Source: Mycolicibacterium insubricum (lineage in GTDB: Bacteria; Actinomycetota; Actinomycetes; Mycobacteriales; Mycobacteriaceae). Taken from it: a stretch of DNA of 64,000 nucleotides. Where the stretch lies: positions 3,224,001-3,288,000 of the forward strand of contig NZ_AP022618.1 in the NCBI RefSeq assembly GCF_010731615.1. Reading direction: 5' to 3'. The notes below the pieces were generated by a model, which ran no database searches, was not told where the DNA came from, and worked only from the letters and a program-made list of their open reading frames with translations. Position numbers and translations under genes: made by a program. Positions 17,812 through 28,846 of this stretch are shown piece after piece (position 1 is the first letter of the stretch; every line of letters starts with the position of its first letter).

Positions 17812-18987
17812 TCAGTGCCGCATGAACGGCGGGACGTCGACGTCGTCGTCGTCATCGCCGCCGCCGACACTGACCGTCGCGCCGTTGGTGTGCAGTGAGG
17901 CGCTGGCCGCGGCGGCCGGCTCGAACACCGAGGACGTGACGCCCGGGCCGAGGTTTCCGGCCCGCGCCGAGGTGAACACGGCGCCACCGGGCGCGGCGGC
18001 CGGCGTCGCCGCCAGGCCGGGGGCCGCCTTGCGGTGCACGGTGCCGGCCTCGAACCCGGCCGCGATGACGGTGACCCGCACCTCGTCGCCGAGCGAGTCG
18101 TCGATGACGGTGCCGAAGATGATGTTGGCATCGGGGTGCGCGGCGTCCTGCACCAGCGAGGCGGCCTCGTTGATCTCGAAGAGGCCGAGGTCGCTGCCAC
18201 CGGCGACGGACAGCAGCACGCCCTGGGCGCCCTCCATCGACGCCTCCAGCAGCGGCGAGTTGATGGCGATCTCGGCGGCCTTGAGCGCCCGCCCGTCGCC
18301 GCGCGCGGCGCCGATGCCCATCAGGGCGGTGCCGGCGCCGCTCATCACGCCCTTGACGTCGGCGAAGTCCACGTTGATCAGGCCCGGGGTGGTGATCAGG
18401 TCGGTGATGCCCTGCACACCGTTGAGCAGCACCTCATCGGCGCTGCGGAACGCGTCCATCAGCGAGACGGCGGCGTCGCCCATCTGCAGCAGCCGGTCGT
18501 TGGGGATGACGATGAGGGTGTCGCAGCTCTCCCGCAGCGCGTTGATCCCGGTTTCGGCCTGGTTGGAGCGCCGCTTGCCCTCGAAGGAGAACGGGCGGGT
18601 GACCACGCCGACGGTCAGCGCACCGAGCTTGCGGGCGATGGTGGCCACCACGGGCGCACCGCCGGTGCCGGTGCCGCCGCCCTCACCGGCGGTGACGAAC
18701 ACCATGTCGGCGCCGCGCAGCAGCTCCTCGATCTCGTCCTTGGCGTCCTCGGCGGCCTTGCGGCCGACCTCGGGATCGGCGCCGGCGCCCAGGCCGCGGG
18801 TGGAATCCCGGCCGACGTCCAGCTTGACGTCGGCGTCGCTCATCAGCAGCGCCTGCGCGTCGGTGTTGATGGCGATGAACTCGACACCCTTGAGGCCCTG
18901 TTCGATCATCCGGTTGACGGCGTTGACGCCGCCACCGCCGATGCCGACCACCTTGATCACGGCGAGGTAGTTGTGCGGGGGGGTCAT
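17812..18987 (-). CDS. ftsZ: FtsZ, tubulin-like cell division GTPase
   Basis: A 391-residue FtsZ that polymerises into the cytokinetic ring. The GTPase domain carries [16 protein letters not shown] (about 11-26) and the tubulin signature [13 protein letters not shown] (about 102-114), followed by the T7 region and the C-terminal domain to about 315. A variable Ala-rich linker leads to the conserved C-terminal peptide [14 protein letters not shown], the docking site for SepF and FtsW in mycobacteria. ATG 18987 has GGGAGGAAG upstream; the longer open frame upstream is not FtsZ-like. Confidence 0.97.
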   Translation of the reverse strand: MTPPHNYLAVIKVVGIGGGGVNAVNRMIEQGLKGVEFIAINTDAQALLMSDADVKLDVGRDSTRGLGAGADPEVGRKAAEDAKDEIEELLRGADMVFVTAGEGGGTGTGGAPVVATIARKLGALTVGVVTRPFSFEGKRRSNQAETGINALRESCDTLIVIPNDRLLQMGDAAVSLMDAFRSADEVLLNGVQGITDLITTPGLINVDFADVKGVMSGAGTALMGIGAARGDGRALKAAEIAINSPLLEASMEGAQGVLLSVAGGSDLGLFEINEAASLVQDAAHPDANIIFGTVIDDSLGDEVRVTVIAAGFEAGTVHRKAAPGLAATPAAAPGGAVFTSARAGNLGPGVTSSVFEPAAAASASLHTNGATVSVGGGDDDDDVDVPPFMRH

Positions 18988-19242
18988 TGGTCGTCTTCCT
19001 CCCAGGGATATTGCTGCATTGACTCGGTCGAACCCCCCGCCAAAACCCTCAACCTCAACCATAGGCTTAGAGTTATGTCAAGTTGTTCCGTATGTTTTGG
19101 AACCGTAGGGCCGCTACCCGGCCGCGACGCGTAGGCGCGCCGGTGTGTCCCCCGAGTTTTTCGCCACGTCCCGATCCGCGCCGCAGGGCCCCGGCACGCG
19201 GGTGACCACGGTGGCCGGCGGGGCCGATGAGACCCGTGGGGC
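18988..19242 (-). promoter_or_regulatory. ftsQ-ftsZ intergenic region with probable ftsZ promoter(s)
   Basis: A 255-base gap, unusual within this otherwise tightly packed cluster, and locally AT-richer near 19055-19105. On the minus strand it holds TTGACA at 19081-19076 and TATGGT about 12 bases further, a spacing too short for a standard promoter, so the exact elements remain unresolved. In mycobacteria ftsZ is transcribed from its own promoters in this gap; assignment here follows from that knowledge. Confidence 0.45.
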
Positions 19243-20166
19243 CTACTTGACGGTGGCCAGTTCCGGGCTGGACACGTCGTAGCTGCGCCCCGGCACCGTC
19301 AGCAGGGCGGCCAGCTTCTCGGCCTTCTCCTGACTGCGATCGGTGCTGCCCCACACCACCACCCGGCCGTCGGTCAGCGTGAGGGTCACCGCGGCCGCCG
19401 TCGGCGCCGCCACCCGGCCCACCTGGCCGGCGATCTCCGGGCGCAGGGTGGTCAGCACCTCCAGCGCCGCCCGGGTCGACGGGTCACCCGGGCCCGGGTT
19501 CTCCACGTCGAGATAGGGCAGACTCTGCGCCGGGTCCTCGCTGCCGAAATCCACCCCGACGCGGTCGTAGACGTGCGGGCCGTCGGGAAAGTCGCGCATC
19601 GCCACCGGAATTCGCTCGGCGATGGTGATCCGCACAGTGGACGGATACTCGCGCTGCACCCGCGCGCTGGCCACCCGCCGGATCCCGGCCACCCGCGCGG
19701 CGACCGCATCGGTGTCCAGCTGCAGCAGTGGCAGGCCGTGGGGCACCGCCGCCACATCGAGCACCTCGTCGCGGCCGACCGCCTGGGTGCCGAACACGTC
19801 GACCGAGCGCACCGACATCAACGGCGTGAAGTACAGCACCAGCCCCAGGCCGACGACCAGCACCGCCGCCAGGACTGCCCACACCAGCGCCTTCAGTCCG
19901 CGCACCACCCCGCGCGACGGCGTCCGGTGCGGTTCCACCGACGCCGCGTCGGCCTTGCGCTTGGCCTCCAGCCGGGCGCGCTCCAGGGTCCGGGCCCGTT
20001 CGGACAGCGCCCGGCGCTCGGCGCGTTCGCGGCGTTCCCGCCGGCGCGGCCCCTCGAAGTCCGCACCCGCCGAATCCTCCTCCGGCCCGGCGTCCTGCTC
20101 GGCCTCCTGCGCGGCTTGTTGCCCGGCGAGGTCGTCGGCCGCGTCCGGATCCGGCTCGTCGCTCAC
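19243..20166 (-). CDS. ftsQ: FtsQ, divisome membrane protein
   Basis: A bitopic division protein of about 307 residues that links the FtsW/PbpB synthase to the divisome. An acidic then Arg-rich cytoplasmic region (about 1-95) precedes one transmembrane helix (about 100-122, [20 protein letters not shown]). The periplasmic POTRA domain starts at [20 protein letters not shown] and is followed by the FtsQ beta domain. GTG 20166 overlaps the murC stop as GTGA; a second in-frame GTG lies one codon upstream at 20169. It ends 255 bases before ftsZ. Confidence 0.94.
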   Translation of the reverse strand: MSDEPDPDAADDLAGQQAAQEAEQDAGPEEDSAGADFEGPRRRERRERAERRALSERARTLERARLEAKRKADAASVEPHRTPSRGVVRGLKALVWAVLAAVLVVGLGLVLYFTPLMSVRSVDVFGTQAVGRDEVLDVAAVPHGLPLLQLDTDAVAARVAGIRRVASARVQREYPSTVRITIAERIPVAMRDFPDGPHVYDRVGVDFGSEDPAQSLPYLDVENPGPGDPSTRAALEVLTTLRPEIAGQVGRVAAPTAAAVTLTLTDGRVVVWGSTDRSQEKAEKLAALLTVPGRSYDVSSPELATVK

Positions 20167-21614
20167 CACGACGCCCCGGGCGAACGACCCGCCCGATCGG
20201 CCAGGGCCGCGAGGATCTCCGGACCCAGCAGGGTCACGTCGCCGGCGCCCATGGTGACGACGACGTCACCGGGCTCGGCGGCCTCGGCGACCCGGGCGGC
20301 CACCGCCGAGAAGTCCGGCAGGTACGCGACCGGGACGGTGACCTTCTCGGCGATGGTGGCACCGCTGACCCCGGCGATCGGCTGCTCCCGCGCGGCATAC
20401 ACGTCGAGCACGAAGACCCGGTCCGCGCCGCTGAGCGCCGCGGCGAACTCGTCGGCGAAAGTCTTTGTGCGGGAATACAGGTGCGGCTGGAAGACGGCGA
20501 GAACCCGGCCGTCGCCGGCCTGCTCGGTGACGGTCCGCAGCGCGGTGAGCACCGCACGCACCTCGGTCGGGTGATGGGCGTAGTCGTCGAACACCCGGAC
20601 GCCGTCGGCGGTGCCGACCAACTCGAATCGGCGCCGTACCCCCTCGAAGGTCTCCAGGCCCTCCAGCACCAGATCCACCGGGGCTCCGGCCTCCCGGGCC
20701 GCCAACACCGCGGCCAGCGCGTTGAGGGCCATGTGCCGGCCGGGCACCGCCAGTCGCATCGCCCGCGGATGCGTCTCCCCCGCCAGCGCGATCTCGGCGA
20801 CCGCGCCGGTGCCCTGCTGCACCCAGCTCAGCAGTGTCGCGGCCGGTTCCGGCCCGTCCGGGTCGGGGCGGCTGCCGTAGGGCAGCACCCGAATCCCGCG
20901 GGCGGCGGCCCGGCGCGCCAGGGCGGCGGCGCCCGGGTCGTCGGCGCAGACCACCAGCGCACCGCCGTCGACGATCCGGTCGCAGAAGGCGTCGAACACC
21001 TCGGTGTACGCGTCGGCGCTGCCGAAGAAGTCCAGGTGGTCGGCCTCGATGTTGGTCACCACCGCCACGTCCGGGTGGTATTCCAGCAGCGATCCGTCGC
21101 TCTCGTCGGCCTCGGCGACGAAGATCGACCCGCTGCCGTGGTGCGCGTTGGTGCCGGCCTCCCCCAGGTCGCCACCGACGGCGAAGGATGGATCCTGACC
21201 GGCGTGCTGCAGGCCGACGATCAGCATCGACGTGGTGGTGGTCTTGCCGTGGGTACCGGTGACCAGCAGGCTGGTCGACCCGGCCATCAGCTTGGCCAGC
21301 ACCACCGGCCGCAGGATCACCGGGATTCCGCGCCGCTGCGCCTCGACCAGCTCGGGGTTGGTCTTGGGGATGGCCGCGTGGGTGGTGATGACGGCCGTCG
21401 GTCCCCCCGGCAGCAGGTCCAGCGATGACGCGTCGTGACCGATGCGCACCAGCGCGCCGCGGGCGCCGAGGGCCCGCACGCCGCGGGACTCCTTGGCATC
21501 GGATCCGGACACTAGGGCGCCGCGGTCCAGCAGGATGCGCGCGATTCCCGACATGCCGGCTCCGCCGATGCCGACCATGTGCACCCGGCGCAGTTCTTCG
21601 GGCAGCTCAGCCAT
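20163..21614 (-). CDS. murC: MurC, UDP-N-acetylmuramate--L-alanine ligase
   Basis: A 483-residue Mur ligase adding L-alanine to UDP-MurNAc, the first stem-peptide step. The N-terminal UDP-binding motif is [18 protein letters not shown], the ATP P-loop is [13 protein letters not shown] (about 117-129), and the C-terminal domain carries [14 protein letters not shown] and [10 protein letters not shown]. Length is normal for the family. ATG 21614 directly follows the murG stop, and its own stop overlaps the ftsQ start. Confidence 0.97.
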   Translation of the reverse strand: MAELPEELRRVHMVGIGGAGMSGIARILLDRGALVSGSDAKESRGVRALGARGALVRIGHDASSLDLLPGGPTAVITTHAAIPKTNPELVEAQRRGIPVILRPVVLAKLMAGSTSLLVTGTHGKTTTTSMLIVGLQHAGQDPSFAVGGDLGEAGTNAHHGSGSIFVAEADESDGSLLEYHPDVAVVTNIEADHLDFFGSADAYTEVFDAFCDRIVDGGALVVCADDPGAAALARRAAARGIRVLPYGSRPDPDGPEPAATLLSWVQQGTGAVAEIALAGETHPRAMRLAVPGRHMALNALAAVLAAREAGAPVDLVLEGLETFEGVRRRFELVGTADGVRVFDDYAHHPTEVRAVLTALRTVTEQAGDGRVLAVFQPHLYSRTKTFADEFAAALSGADRVFVLDVYAAREQPIAGVSGATIAEKVTVPVAYLPDFSAVAARVAEAAEPGDVVVTMGAGDVTLLGPEILAALADRAGRSPGASW

Positions 21615-22754
21615 CTAGGACCTCCCCCGGCCGGCCAGCTCCAGTGCCGCGCGGGCCACCCGGTCGGCGGCATCGCGGTGCCCGGCGGCACCGGCGGCTG
21701 CGGTCATGGCGGCGAGCCGGTCCGGATCGGCCAGCAGCCCGCCGACGGTGTCCGACACCAGCTCCGGAGTCAGGTCGGCGTCGTCCACCAGCAGGGCGCC
21801 GCCGGCGGCGACCACCGGCAGCGCGTTGAGTCGCTGTTCCCCGTTGCCGATCGGCAGCGGCACGTAGACCGCGGGCAGCCCGCCCGCCGACAGTTCGGCC
21901 ACCGTCATCGCCCCGGACCGGCAGATCGCCAGGTCCGCGGCGGCGTAGGCCAGATCCATCCGGTCCAGATAGGGCACCGCGACGTACGGCGGATCGCCGG
22001 GACCACGGTGCGGCAGGTCCAGGGTGTTCTTCGGGCCGTGGGCGTGCAGCACCGAGATACCGCGGCCGGCCAGGTCGGCCGCCGCGCCGGAGACCGCACG
22101 GTTCAGCGACGCCGCACCCTGGGAGCCGCCGAAGACCAGCAGCACGACGGCATCGTCGGCGAAACCGAAATGCTCACGGGCCGAGGAGCGCAGCGCGGCC
22201 CGATCCAGCGTGGTGATCGCCGAACGCACCGGCATCCCCACCACCTCGGCGCCGGGCAACCCGCAGTCGTCGACGGCGGCGAGCACGCGATCGGCCATGC
22301 GCGCGCCGACCTTGTTGGCGATACCGGCGCTCGCGTTCGCCTCGTGGATGAGCACCGGCACCCGGCGCCGGCGCAGGCCGCGACGGGCGGCGAGGTAGGC
22401 CGGCAGGGCGACATAGCCGCCGAAACCGATCACCACGTCGGCGTCGACGTCGTCGAACACCGCGCGGGTTTCGCGCACGGCGCGGCGCACCCGCAGCGGA
22501 AGCCGGGCCAGGTCGGCGTTGAGCTTGCGCGGCAGCGGAACCGGGGTGATCAGCCGCAGGTCGTAGCCCCGCTTGGGCACCAGCCTGGTCTCCAGACCGC
22601 GTTCGGTACCCAGCACGGTGATCCGCACATCGGCGCCGCTGGCGCGCAGTGCGTCGGCCACGGCCAGGGCCGGTTCCACGTGTCCCGCGGTGCCGCCGCC
22701 GGCGAGCACCACCGAAACAGCGCCCCCGGGGTTGGGGTTACCCGCGTCGTTCAC
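21615..22754 (-). CDS. murG: MurG, lipid II-forming GlcNAc transferase
   Basis: A 379-residue GT28 glycosyltransferase transferring GlcNAc to lipid I at the inner face of the membrane. The N-terminal G-loop is [20 protein letters not shown], a second is [14 protein letters not shown], and the acceptor/donor region is [28 protein letters not shown] 22754 overlaps the ftsW stop as GTGA. Normal length, no insertion. Confidence 0.97.
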   Translation of the reverse strand: MNDAGNPNPGGAVSVVLAGGGTAGHVEPALAVADALRASGADVRITVLGTERGLETRLVPKRGYDLRLITPVPLPRKLNADLARLPLRVRRAVRETRAVFDDVDADVVIGFGGYVALPAYLAARRGLRRRRVPVLIHEANASAGIANKVGARMADRVLAAVDDCGLPGAEVVGMPVRSAITTLDRAALRSSAREHFGFADDAVVLLVFGGSQGAASLNRAVSGAAADLAGRGISVLHAHGPKNTLDLPHRGPGDPPYVAVPYLDRMDLAYAAADLAICRSGAMTVAELSAGGLPAVYVPLPIGNGEQRLNALPVVAAGGALLVDDADLTPELVSDTVGGLLADPDRLAAMTAAAGAAGHRDAADRVARAALELAGRGRS

Positions 22755-24679
22755 CCGTAACGATGACCTTCCAGTGTGGGCACGCCGCGCGGTTGACGGT
22801 GTCCGGCCGGCGGCGCAGCCCTGCGATTTCCCGCTCCGGCGCCGCGCCGCGGCGTCGCGGCGGCCCGCGCGGAACGGTCCGTGGCGACCTTAGCGGATCG
22901 CTGTGCTTTCGCCCGTCCGGACCGGCCCGCGGCGGTTGCACCACTGTGTTCGGCGGCCCGCCGGCGCGGGCGGGGTGGTTGTTCGTCGCGGCGGGCCCGT
23001 GCCGGTTCCCGTTCCCGGCGCGCGGTGGGTTCCCTGCGGGCGGGATCCTTGCGGGCCGGTTGCCGGCGGGCCGGCGCAGCCGGGCGCTTCTTGGCGGGCT
23101 TGCGCGGCGGGGCGGGTTTCGCCGGTGCCGCGGCGCGGGGCGCCGGTTTCCTGATGCGTGCCGCGGCCACCGGGTTGGGCTGGAACACCTCGGGCGGCGG
23201 CAACCGCAGCACCCGGGTCATGGTGTCGTCGCGACCGGCCCGCAGTGCGGCGACGGCGTCGGGTTCGTGCCGGGCGGCGTTGGCCATCAGCCCGATCATC
23301 AGCAGGGTGGTGGCCGTCGAGGTGCCGCCCGCCGATATCAGTGGCAGCTGCACACCGGTCACCGGCAGCACACCGATGACGTAGCCGACGTTGATGAACG
23401 CCTGGCCGATGATCCACAGCGTGGTGGTGGCGGACAGCAGCCTCAGGAACGGGTCGTTGGACCGCCGCGCGATACGCATCCCGGTGTAGGCGAACAGCCC
23501 GAACAGCAGCAGCAGCCCGAAGGCGCCGACGAAGCCGAGTTCCTCGCCGATGATCGCGAAGATGAAGTCGTTGTGGGCGTTGGGCAGATAGTTGTACTTG
23601 GCGGTGCCCTGGCCCAGGCCGGCGCCGAAGAAGCTGCCGTTGGCCAGCGCCATCTTCGACTGCCGGGCCTGATAGCCGATGCCCTGGGCGTCGGCGGAGG
23701 GGTCGATCCACGAGCGCACTCGGTCGGAGCGGTAACCGGCGGACACCGCCATCACCGCGGCCACCGCCAGCGCCGCCGACAGCGACGTGACGAACACCTT
23801 CAGCGACAGCCCGGCGTACCAGAGCAGGCCGAGCAGGATGATCGACATCGAGACGGTCTGGCCGAGGTCGGGCTGCACCACGACCAGGCCCATCGCGATG
23901 ACGGCCGCCGGGATCAGCGGGACCAGCATCTCGCGCAGCGACGCGTGTTCCATCCGCCGGGTGGCCAGCACATGGGCACCCCAGATGGCCAGGGCGATCT
24001 TGGCCAGCTCGGAGGGCTGCATGGAGAATCCGGCGACGACGAACCAGCCGCGGGAGCCGTTGGAGTAGGTGCCGATGCCCGGGATGAGCACCAGGATCAG
24101 CAGGATGACGCTGACGATGAAGCCGGGTAGGGCGAGGCGGCGCAGCACCCGGATCGGGATGCGCACGGCGGCGTAGAAGGCGACCAGGCCGACGATGGTC
24201 CACAGCACCTGCTTGGCGAAGATCATCCACGGGGTGCCGTCGGAGTCGTAGGAGTGCACGCCCGAGGCCGAGAGCACCATGATCAGGCCCAGGCTGACCA
24301 GCAGGGCGGAGACCGCGACGATCAGGTGGAACGACGTCATCGGCCTGCCGAGCCAGTGGCCGAACTGGTTGCGCAGGTGCAGTACCGCGCGCGCCTTGGT
24401 CTCCGCGGCCGGGGCCTCGACGGCCGTCGCTTCCACCTTCTTCTCGGCTTTCTTCTTCGCGGCTTTCCCGCGGGCCTTCCCGCCGGGCTTCTCCTCGGCC
24501 GGCTCGGTGGCGTCGTCGGTCGTGTCGTCGTCGGTCACAGCGTTTTCAGTCGTGTCGTCGTCGGTCGGGTCCTCGGCAATCGGCGACCCGGCAGCCGCGG
24601 CGTCGCCGTCGGCGTCCGGGTCGGCCGGCTCGAGGTCGTCGACGTGCTCGGCGGCGACCTCGGGATCCGGGGTGTCCAC
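22751..24679 (-). CDS. ftsW: FtsW, septal SEDS peptidoglycan polymerase with long tails
   Basis: A 642-residue SEDS glycosyltransferase that polymerises lipid II with PbpB. The ten-helix core spans about residues 114-490, with the family segments [46 protein letters not shown] and the terminal [11 protein letters not shown]. The core is preceded by about 110 acidic/Thr then Lys/Ala-rich residues. It is followed by about 150 Arg/Pro/Ala-rich residues, making it clearly longer than the roughly 524-residue M. tuberculosis protein. GTG start 24679; the murD stop lies two bases upstream. Confidence 0.95.
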   Translation of the reverse strand: MDTPDPEVAAEHVDDLEPADPDADGDAAAAGSPIAEDPTDDDTTENAVTDDDTTDDATEPAEEKPGGKARGKAAKKKAEKKVEATAVEAPAAETKARAVLHLRNQFGHWLGRPMTSFHLIVAVSALLVSLGLIMVLSASGVHSYDSDGTPWMIFAKQVLWTIVGLVAFYAAVRIPIRVLRRLALPGFIVSVILLILVLIPGIGTYSNGSRGWFVVAGFSMQPSELAKIALAIWGAHVLATRRMEHASLREMLVPLIPAAVIAMGLVVVQPDLGQTVSMSIILLGLLWYAGLSLKVFVTSLSAALAVAAVMAVSAGYRSDRVRSWIDPSADAQGIGYQARQSKMALANGSFFGAGLGQGTAKYNYLPNAHNDFIFAIIGEELGFVGAFGLLLLFGLFAYTGMRIARRSNDPFLRLLSATTTLWIIGQAFINVGYVIGVLPVTGVQLPLISAGGTSTATTLLMIGLMANAARHEPDAVAALRAGRDDTMTRVLRLPPPEVFQPNPVAAARIRKPAPRAAAPAKPAPPRKPAKKRPAAPARRQPARKDPARREPTARREREPARARRDEQPPRPRRRAAEHSGATAAGRSGRAKAQRSAKVATDRSARAAATPRRGAGAGNRRAAPPAGHRQPRGVPTLEGHRYG

Positions 24680-24681
24680 GG

Positions 24682-26229
24682 CTACCGGCCGAGGTCGGCG
24701 ACGGCGGCGGCGAAGGCGTCGCCGCGCGCGGCGTAGCCGGTGAACTGGTCGAAGGACGCCCCGGCGGGGGCCAGCAGCACGGTATCTCCGGGTCGGGCCA
24801 GTTCGCGGGCGGCGCCGACGACGGCCGTCATGATGTCCGGGCCGGTCACGGCTCCGGTCACATTAACAACATGAGTCACACCAGACTCAGAAGTCTCTTG
24901 CACCCCAGCATCCTCCCCCGTCACAACGTGGATGACGGGAACATCCGGGGCGTGTCGTGATAACGCCTTGGCAACCACGTCGCGGTCGCGGCCGATCAGC
25001 ACAGCGCCGGCCAGCCGGCCGGCGACCCGGGCGACCAGCTCATCGACCGAGGCGCCCTTGAGCAGACCGCCGGCCACCCACACCGCCCGCTGGTAGGCCA
25101 GCAGCGACGCCTCGGCGGCGTGCGGGTTGGTGGCCTTGGAGTCGTCGACGAATGCCACGCCGTCGATGACGCCGACGAGTTCGGCGCGGTGCCGGCCGAC
25201 CTCGAAGGCCTCCAGGGCCGCGGCGATGGCATCCGGGGCGACGCCGACCGCCCGCGCCAGCGCCGCGGCGGCCAGCGCGTCGAGGACCCCGACCGGGCCG
25301 GCGACGGTGATCACGTCGGTGCGGGCCAACGGGGCCGCGTCGGCGAACGCCCGGTCGACCAGCATCCCGTCGGACACCCCGAGCTGCCCGGGCTGCGGCT
25401 CGTCGAGGGTGAAGCCCACCTTCACCGGGGCGGGTGCCTGCTCGAGCAGGTCCCGGGCCGTCGGATCGTCGATCCCGGCGACCGCGACGCGCCCGCTCAG
25501 CGCGACCGCCTTGGCCGCGGCGTAGCCGGCCATCGAGCCGTGCCAGTCCAGGTGATCCTCGGCGACGTTGAGCACCGCGCCGGCCACCGGACGCACCGAC
25601 GGCGCCCAGTACAGCTGGAAACTGGACAGTTCGATCGCCAGGAAATCGGCCGGTTCACCCGGCTGGGCGAGACCATGCGCCGGTCCCGGCTTCCCCTCGG
25701 CTCCGCCGGCACTCGCTGCGCTCGCACCACCTCCGCCGAGCCTCGCCGAACCGGCGAGCACATCGATGACCGGCCGCCCGATATTGCCGCACAGCGCGGC
25801 GCGGCGGCCGTCGGCAACCAGCATGGCGTGCAGCATCGAGGTGGTGGTGGTCTTGCCGTTGGTTCCGGTCACCACCAGCCAGCGCCGCGGCGGCCCGTAG
25901 TGCCCGGCGGCGTCGAGGCGCCAGGCCAGCTCGACATCCCCCCAGACCGGCACCCCGGCGGCCGCGGCGGCGGCCGGCACCGGCGCCTGCGGGGGCAGCC
26001 CGGGGCTGGTCACCACCAGGTCGAACTCGGCGATCCGGGCGGCCGCGGCCGCGGCGTCGAGCACCTCGACACCGCCGTGCGCGGCGTCGGTCAGCGCGTC
26101 GACGCGGTCGTCGGTCAGCACCGCCTGCACGCCGAGGGGTTCCAGGGCAGCCAGCACGGATCGGCCGGTCATCCCGGCGCCGGCCACCAGTACCCGGGCG
26201 CCCGGGCGCAGCGGTGGGATCGACACCAC
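24682..26229 (-). CDS. murD: MurD, UDP-MurNAc-L-Ala--D-Glu ligase with in-frame repeat
   Basis: A 515-residue Mur ligase adding D-glutamate. It shows [17 protein letters not shown], the P-loop [28 protein letters not shown], and the C-terminal [13 protein letters not shown] and [15 protein letters not shown] 26229 is three bases after the mraY stop; GTG 26226 is equally possible. Residues about 160-183 (rich in Gly, Ala, Ser) are encoded by a dispersed 71-bp repeat absent from other MurD proteins, explaining the excess length. A short stretch near residues 432-455 uses AT-ending codons unlike the rest of the gene. Confidence 0.95.
   Translation of the reverse strand: MVSIPPLRPGARVLVAGAGMTGRSVLAALEPLGVQAVLTDDRVDALTDAAHGGVEVLDAAAAAARIAEFDLVVTSPGLPPQAPVPAAAAAAGVPVWGDVELAWRLDAAGHYGPPRRWLVVTGTNGKTTTTSMLHAMLVADGRRAALCGNIGRPVIDVLAGSARLGGGGASAASAGGAEGKPGPAHGLAQPGEPADFLAIELSSFQLYWAPSVRPVAGAVLNVAEDHLDWHGSMAGYAAAKAVALSGRVAVAGIDDPTARDLLEQAPAPVKVGFTLDEPQPGQLGVSDGMLVDRAFADAAPLARTDVITVAGPVGVLDALAAAALARAVGVAPDAIAAALEAFEVGRHRAELVGVIDGVAFVDDSKATNPHAAEASLLAYQRAVWVAGGLLKGASVDELVARVAGRLAGAVLIGRDRDVVAKALSRHAPDVPVIHVVTGEDAGVQETSESGVTHVVNVTGAVTGPDIMTAVVGAARELARPGDTVLLAPAGASFDQFTGYAARGDAFAAAVADLGR
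25682..25752 (+). repeat. Dispersed 71-bp palindromic element, copy 2, in frame within murD
   Basis: The 71-bp unit runs from GGTCCCGGCTTCCCC to GCCTCGCCGAACC. Its central part, ACTCGCTGCGCTCGCA, is near-palindromic. It aligns over its whole length with the murE copy (30299-30369, reverse orientation), with both units exactly 71 bp and about ten differences. The murD frame reads its complementary strand as [18 protein letters not shown] and onward without a stop. Weak 6-bp similarity (GGCGAG) flanks it on both sides. Confidence 0.85.
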
Positions 26230-26231
26230 GC

Positions 26232-27311
26232 TCAGTTGCCGCTCGCCGAGAGCCACTCGCCGTAGAAAAGGGCCACCCCGAGGCCGCAGGCGATCGCCGT
26301 CAACAGCCAGAACCGGATGATCACCGTGGTTTCGGCCCAGCCGGCCAGTTCGAAGTGGTGGTGGAACGGCGCCATTCGGAACACCCGCCGCCCGGTCGTT
26401 CGGAAGGCCACGATCTGCACCACCACCGAGACGATCTCGGCGACGAACAGGGCGCCCAGGACCACGGCGAGGACCTCGGTGCGGCTGGTCACCGAGAGCC
26501 CGGCGATGATGCCGCCCAGGGCCAGGGAGCCGGTGTCGCCCATGAAGATCTTCGCCGGTGCGGCGTTCCACCAGAGGAAGCCGATGCAGGCGCCGGCGGT
26601 GGCCGCGGCGATCAGCGCCAGGTCCAGCGGGTCGCGCACGTTGTAGCAGCCGGCCTCGTGGGTCTCCGTGCACGGGTTGCGGGACTGCCAGAAGGTGATG
26701 ATCACGTAGGCGCCGCCGACCATGGCCATGCAGCCGGCCGCCAGGCCGTCCAGGCCGTCGGTGAAGTTCACCGCGTTCGACCAGGCCGACACCAGCACCA
26801 CCACGAACAGCACGAACAGCACCGGCGGCAGCGCGACGGTGGCGATGTCGCGGACGTAGGACAGCTGGGTGCTCCCGGGAGTCAGACCGTGCGAATTGGG
26901 GAACTGCAGCACCAGCACGCCGAAGATCACCGCGGACGCGATCTGCCCGAGGGTCTTGGCGGTCTTGTTCAGCCCCAGGTTGCGCGACCGGCGGATCTTG
27001 ATCAGGTCGTCGGTGAAGCCGACGGCGCCCAGCGCGGTCGCCAGCCCGAGCACCAGCACCCCGGAGGCCGACGGCCCGGAGTCGCCGAAGGCCATGCCCA
27101 CCAGCTGGGCGACGAGGTAGCCGGCCCAGATGCCGGCCACGATGGCGACGCCACCCATGGACGGGGTACCCCGCTTGGTCTGGTGACTCGGCGGGCCGTC
27201 CTCACGGATCTCTTGGCCGAAGCCCTGTTTGGTGAACAGCCGAATCAGCACCGGTGTCAGCAGGATCGACACCGCCAGGGAGATGCCGACGGCGACCAGG
27301 ATCAGTCTCAT
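26232..27311 (-). CDS. mraY: MraY, phospho-MurNAc-pentapeptide translocase
   Basis: A 359-residue polytopic membrane enzyme that makes lipid I from UDP-MurNAc-pentapeptide and decaprenyl phosphate. It has about ten transmembrane helices. Catalytic and substrate motifs are [15 protein letters not shown] (Asp pair), [13 protein letters not shown] and [19 protein letters not shown], followed by the HHHFE motif in [16 protein letters not shown] 27311 overlaps the murF stop as ATGA. Confidence 0.97.
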   Translation of the reverse strand: MRLILVAVGISLAVSILLTPVLIRLFTKQGFGQEIREDGPPSHQTKRGTPSMGGVAIVAGIWAGYLVAQLVGMAFGDSGPSASGVLVLGLATALGAVGFTDDLIKIRRSRNLGLNKTAKTLGQIASAVIFGVLVLQFPNSHGLTPGSTQLSYVRDIATVALPPVLFVLFVVVLVSAWSNAVNFTDGLDGLAAGCMAMVGGAYVIITFWQSRNPCTETHEAGCYNVRDPLDLALIAAATAGACIGFLWWNAAPAKIFMGDTGSLALGGIIAGLSVTSRTEVLAVVLGALFVAEIVSVVVQIVAFRTTGRRVFRMAPFHHHFELAGWAETTVIIRFWLLTAIACGLGVALFYGEWLSASGN

Positions 27312-28846
27312 TTGCGGTCATCTTCTCCCATGCCGTCCCCGAACCCGGTATCCGGGTCGGCCACCAGCGCCTCGGCCAGTGCGCCCAGCCCAGCGGCGTT
27401 GGACGCCTTCACCAGTACGACGTCGCCCGGGCGCAGTTCGGAGCGCAGCAGTTCCAGCGCGGTATCGGCGTCGTCGACACCCACGGCCTCCGAACCCCAG
27501 GACCCTTCCATCACCGCCCCGTTGAACATCGCGCCCATCGACCTTCCCTTCCCGACGACGATAAGCCGGGCGACATCGAGTCGGACCGCCAATCTGCCGA
27601 TCCGATCATGCTCGGTGATCGCATCGTCACCGAGTTCACCCATCTCCCCGAGCACCGCGACGGCGCGGCGCCCGCCGGGCGTCCCGGCATCGGGCTGGCG
27701 CGCCATCCAGGCCAGGGCCTTGAGCCCGGCGGCCATGGAGTCCGGGTTGGCGTTGTAGGCGTCGTTGATGACGGTGACGCCGTCGGAGCGGGTGCTGACC
27801 TGCATGCGGCGCGCCGAGGCCGGGCCGGCGGCGGCCAGCGCGGTGGCCAGTTGCTCTCCGGTGGCGCCGCATTCGAACGCCACCGCGGCCGCACACAGCG
27901 CGTTGGACACCTGGTGGTCACCGTGCACGGCCAGGGTGACCTCGACCGGCGGGGCGTCGGCGCGGCGCAGGGTGAACCGCGGGCGGGCCAGCTCGTCGAG
28001 CACCACATCGGAGGCCCACAGGTCGGCGTCGGCGCGGGCGGACCGCGACACCCGCACCACCCGGGCCACAGCGCGCTCGGCCATCGCCGCCACCGCGGGA
28101 TCATCGACGTTGAGCACCACCGCGCCGCCGGGTGGCACCGCGGCCGCCAGCTCGCCCTTAGTCTCGGCGATGGCCTGCCGCGAACCGAACTCCCCCAGGT
28201 GCGCGGTGCCGACGTTGAGCACCACGCCGATGTCCGGGCGCGCGATGTCGGCGAGCGCGGCGATGTTTCCCGGGTGCCGCGCGGACAGCTCCAGCACCAG
28301 GAAGTCGGTGTCGGTGGTGGCCCGCAGCACCGTCCACGGGTGGCCCAGCTCGTTGTTGAACGATCCCGGCGGGGCGACCACCGAGCCCAGCGGCGCCAGC
28401 ACCGCGGCCAGCAGGTCCTTGGTGGAGGTCTTGCCCGACGAGCCGGTGACGCCGATGATCCGCAGTCCGCGGCCGGCGAGCCGGCGGGCGACCTCGGCGG
28501 CCAGCAGCGCGAGCGCGGCAAGGACCGCCGCGCCCGCACTTTCCCGGTCGTGTTCGAGTGCCCCGGAACGGCTTTCGCCGGTCACCGGTGCGGCGATGAC
28601 GGCCGGCACGCCGACCGGTCGGGCCGCCAGCACGGCCACCGCGCCCGCGGCGATCGCCGGGGCAGCGTGGTCGTGGCCGTCGACCCGGGCCCCGGGCAGC
28701 GCGAGGAACAGCCCGCCCGCCGTGACCGCCCGGGAGTCGAATTCCACGGTGCCGGTCACCCGGGTGGCCGCGGCGGTGACCGGGTCGATGTCCGACAGCG
28801 TCCCGCCGACGATCTCGGCGATCTCGGCAACGGTCAGTTCGATCAT
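27308..28846 (-). CDS. murF: MurF, D-Ala-D-Ala adding ligase
   Basis: A 512-residue Mur ligase that adds the D-Ala-D-Ala dipeptide to the UDP-MurNAc tripeptide. It has the P-loop [22 protein letters not shown] segment ([10 protein letters not shown] here), [13 protein letters not shown] and [17 protein letters not shown], a hallmark of MurF. ATG 28846 overlaps the murE stop (ATGA), and its own stop overlaps the mraY start, so the three ligase genes and mraY are coupled. No insertion seen. Confidence 0.97.
   Translation of the reverse strand: MIELTVAEIAEIVGGTLSDIDPVTAAATRVTGTVEFDSRAVTAGGLFLALPGARVDGHDHAAPAIAAGAVAVLAARPVGVPAVIAAPVTGESRSGALEHDRESAGAAVLAALALLAAEVARRLAGRGLRIIGVTGSSGKTSTKDLLAAVLAPLGSVVAPPGSFNNELGHPWTVLRATTDTDFLVLELSARHPGNIAALADIARPDIGVVLNVGTAHLGEFGSRQAIAETKGELAAAVPPGGAVVLNVDDPAVAAMAERAVARVVRVSRSARADADLWASDVVLDELARPRFTLRRADAPPVEVTLAVHGDHQVSNALCAAAVAFECGATGEQLATALAAAGPASARRMQVSTRSDGVTVINDAYNANPDSMAAGLKALAWMARQPDAGTPGGRRAVAVLGEMGELGDDAITEHDRIGRLAVRLDVARLIVVGKGRSMGAMFNGAVMEGSWGSEAVGVDDADTALELLRSELRPGDVVLVKASNAAGLGALAEALVADPDTGFGDGMGEDDRK

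Noticed and set aside
19058..19081. TTGACA and TATGGT as a definite ftsZ promoter
   Set aside because: The 12-base spacing is too short for a standard sigma-A promoter, so only the region is reported.
25666..25758. Target-site duplication around the murD element
   Set aside because: Only GGCGAG is shared exactly on both sides; six bases in 70% GC DNA is not convincing, unlike the 13-base duplication at pgeF.
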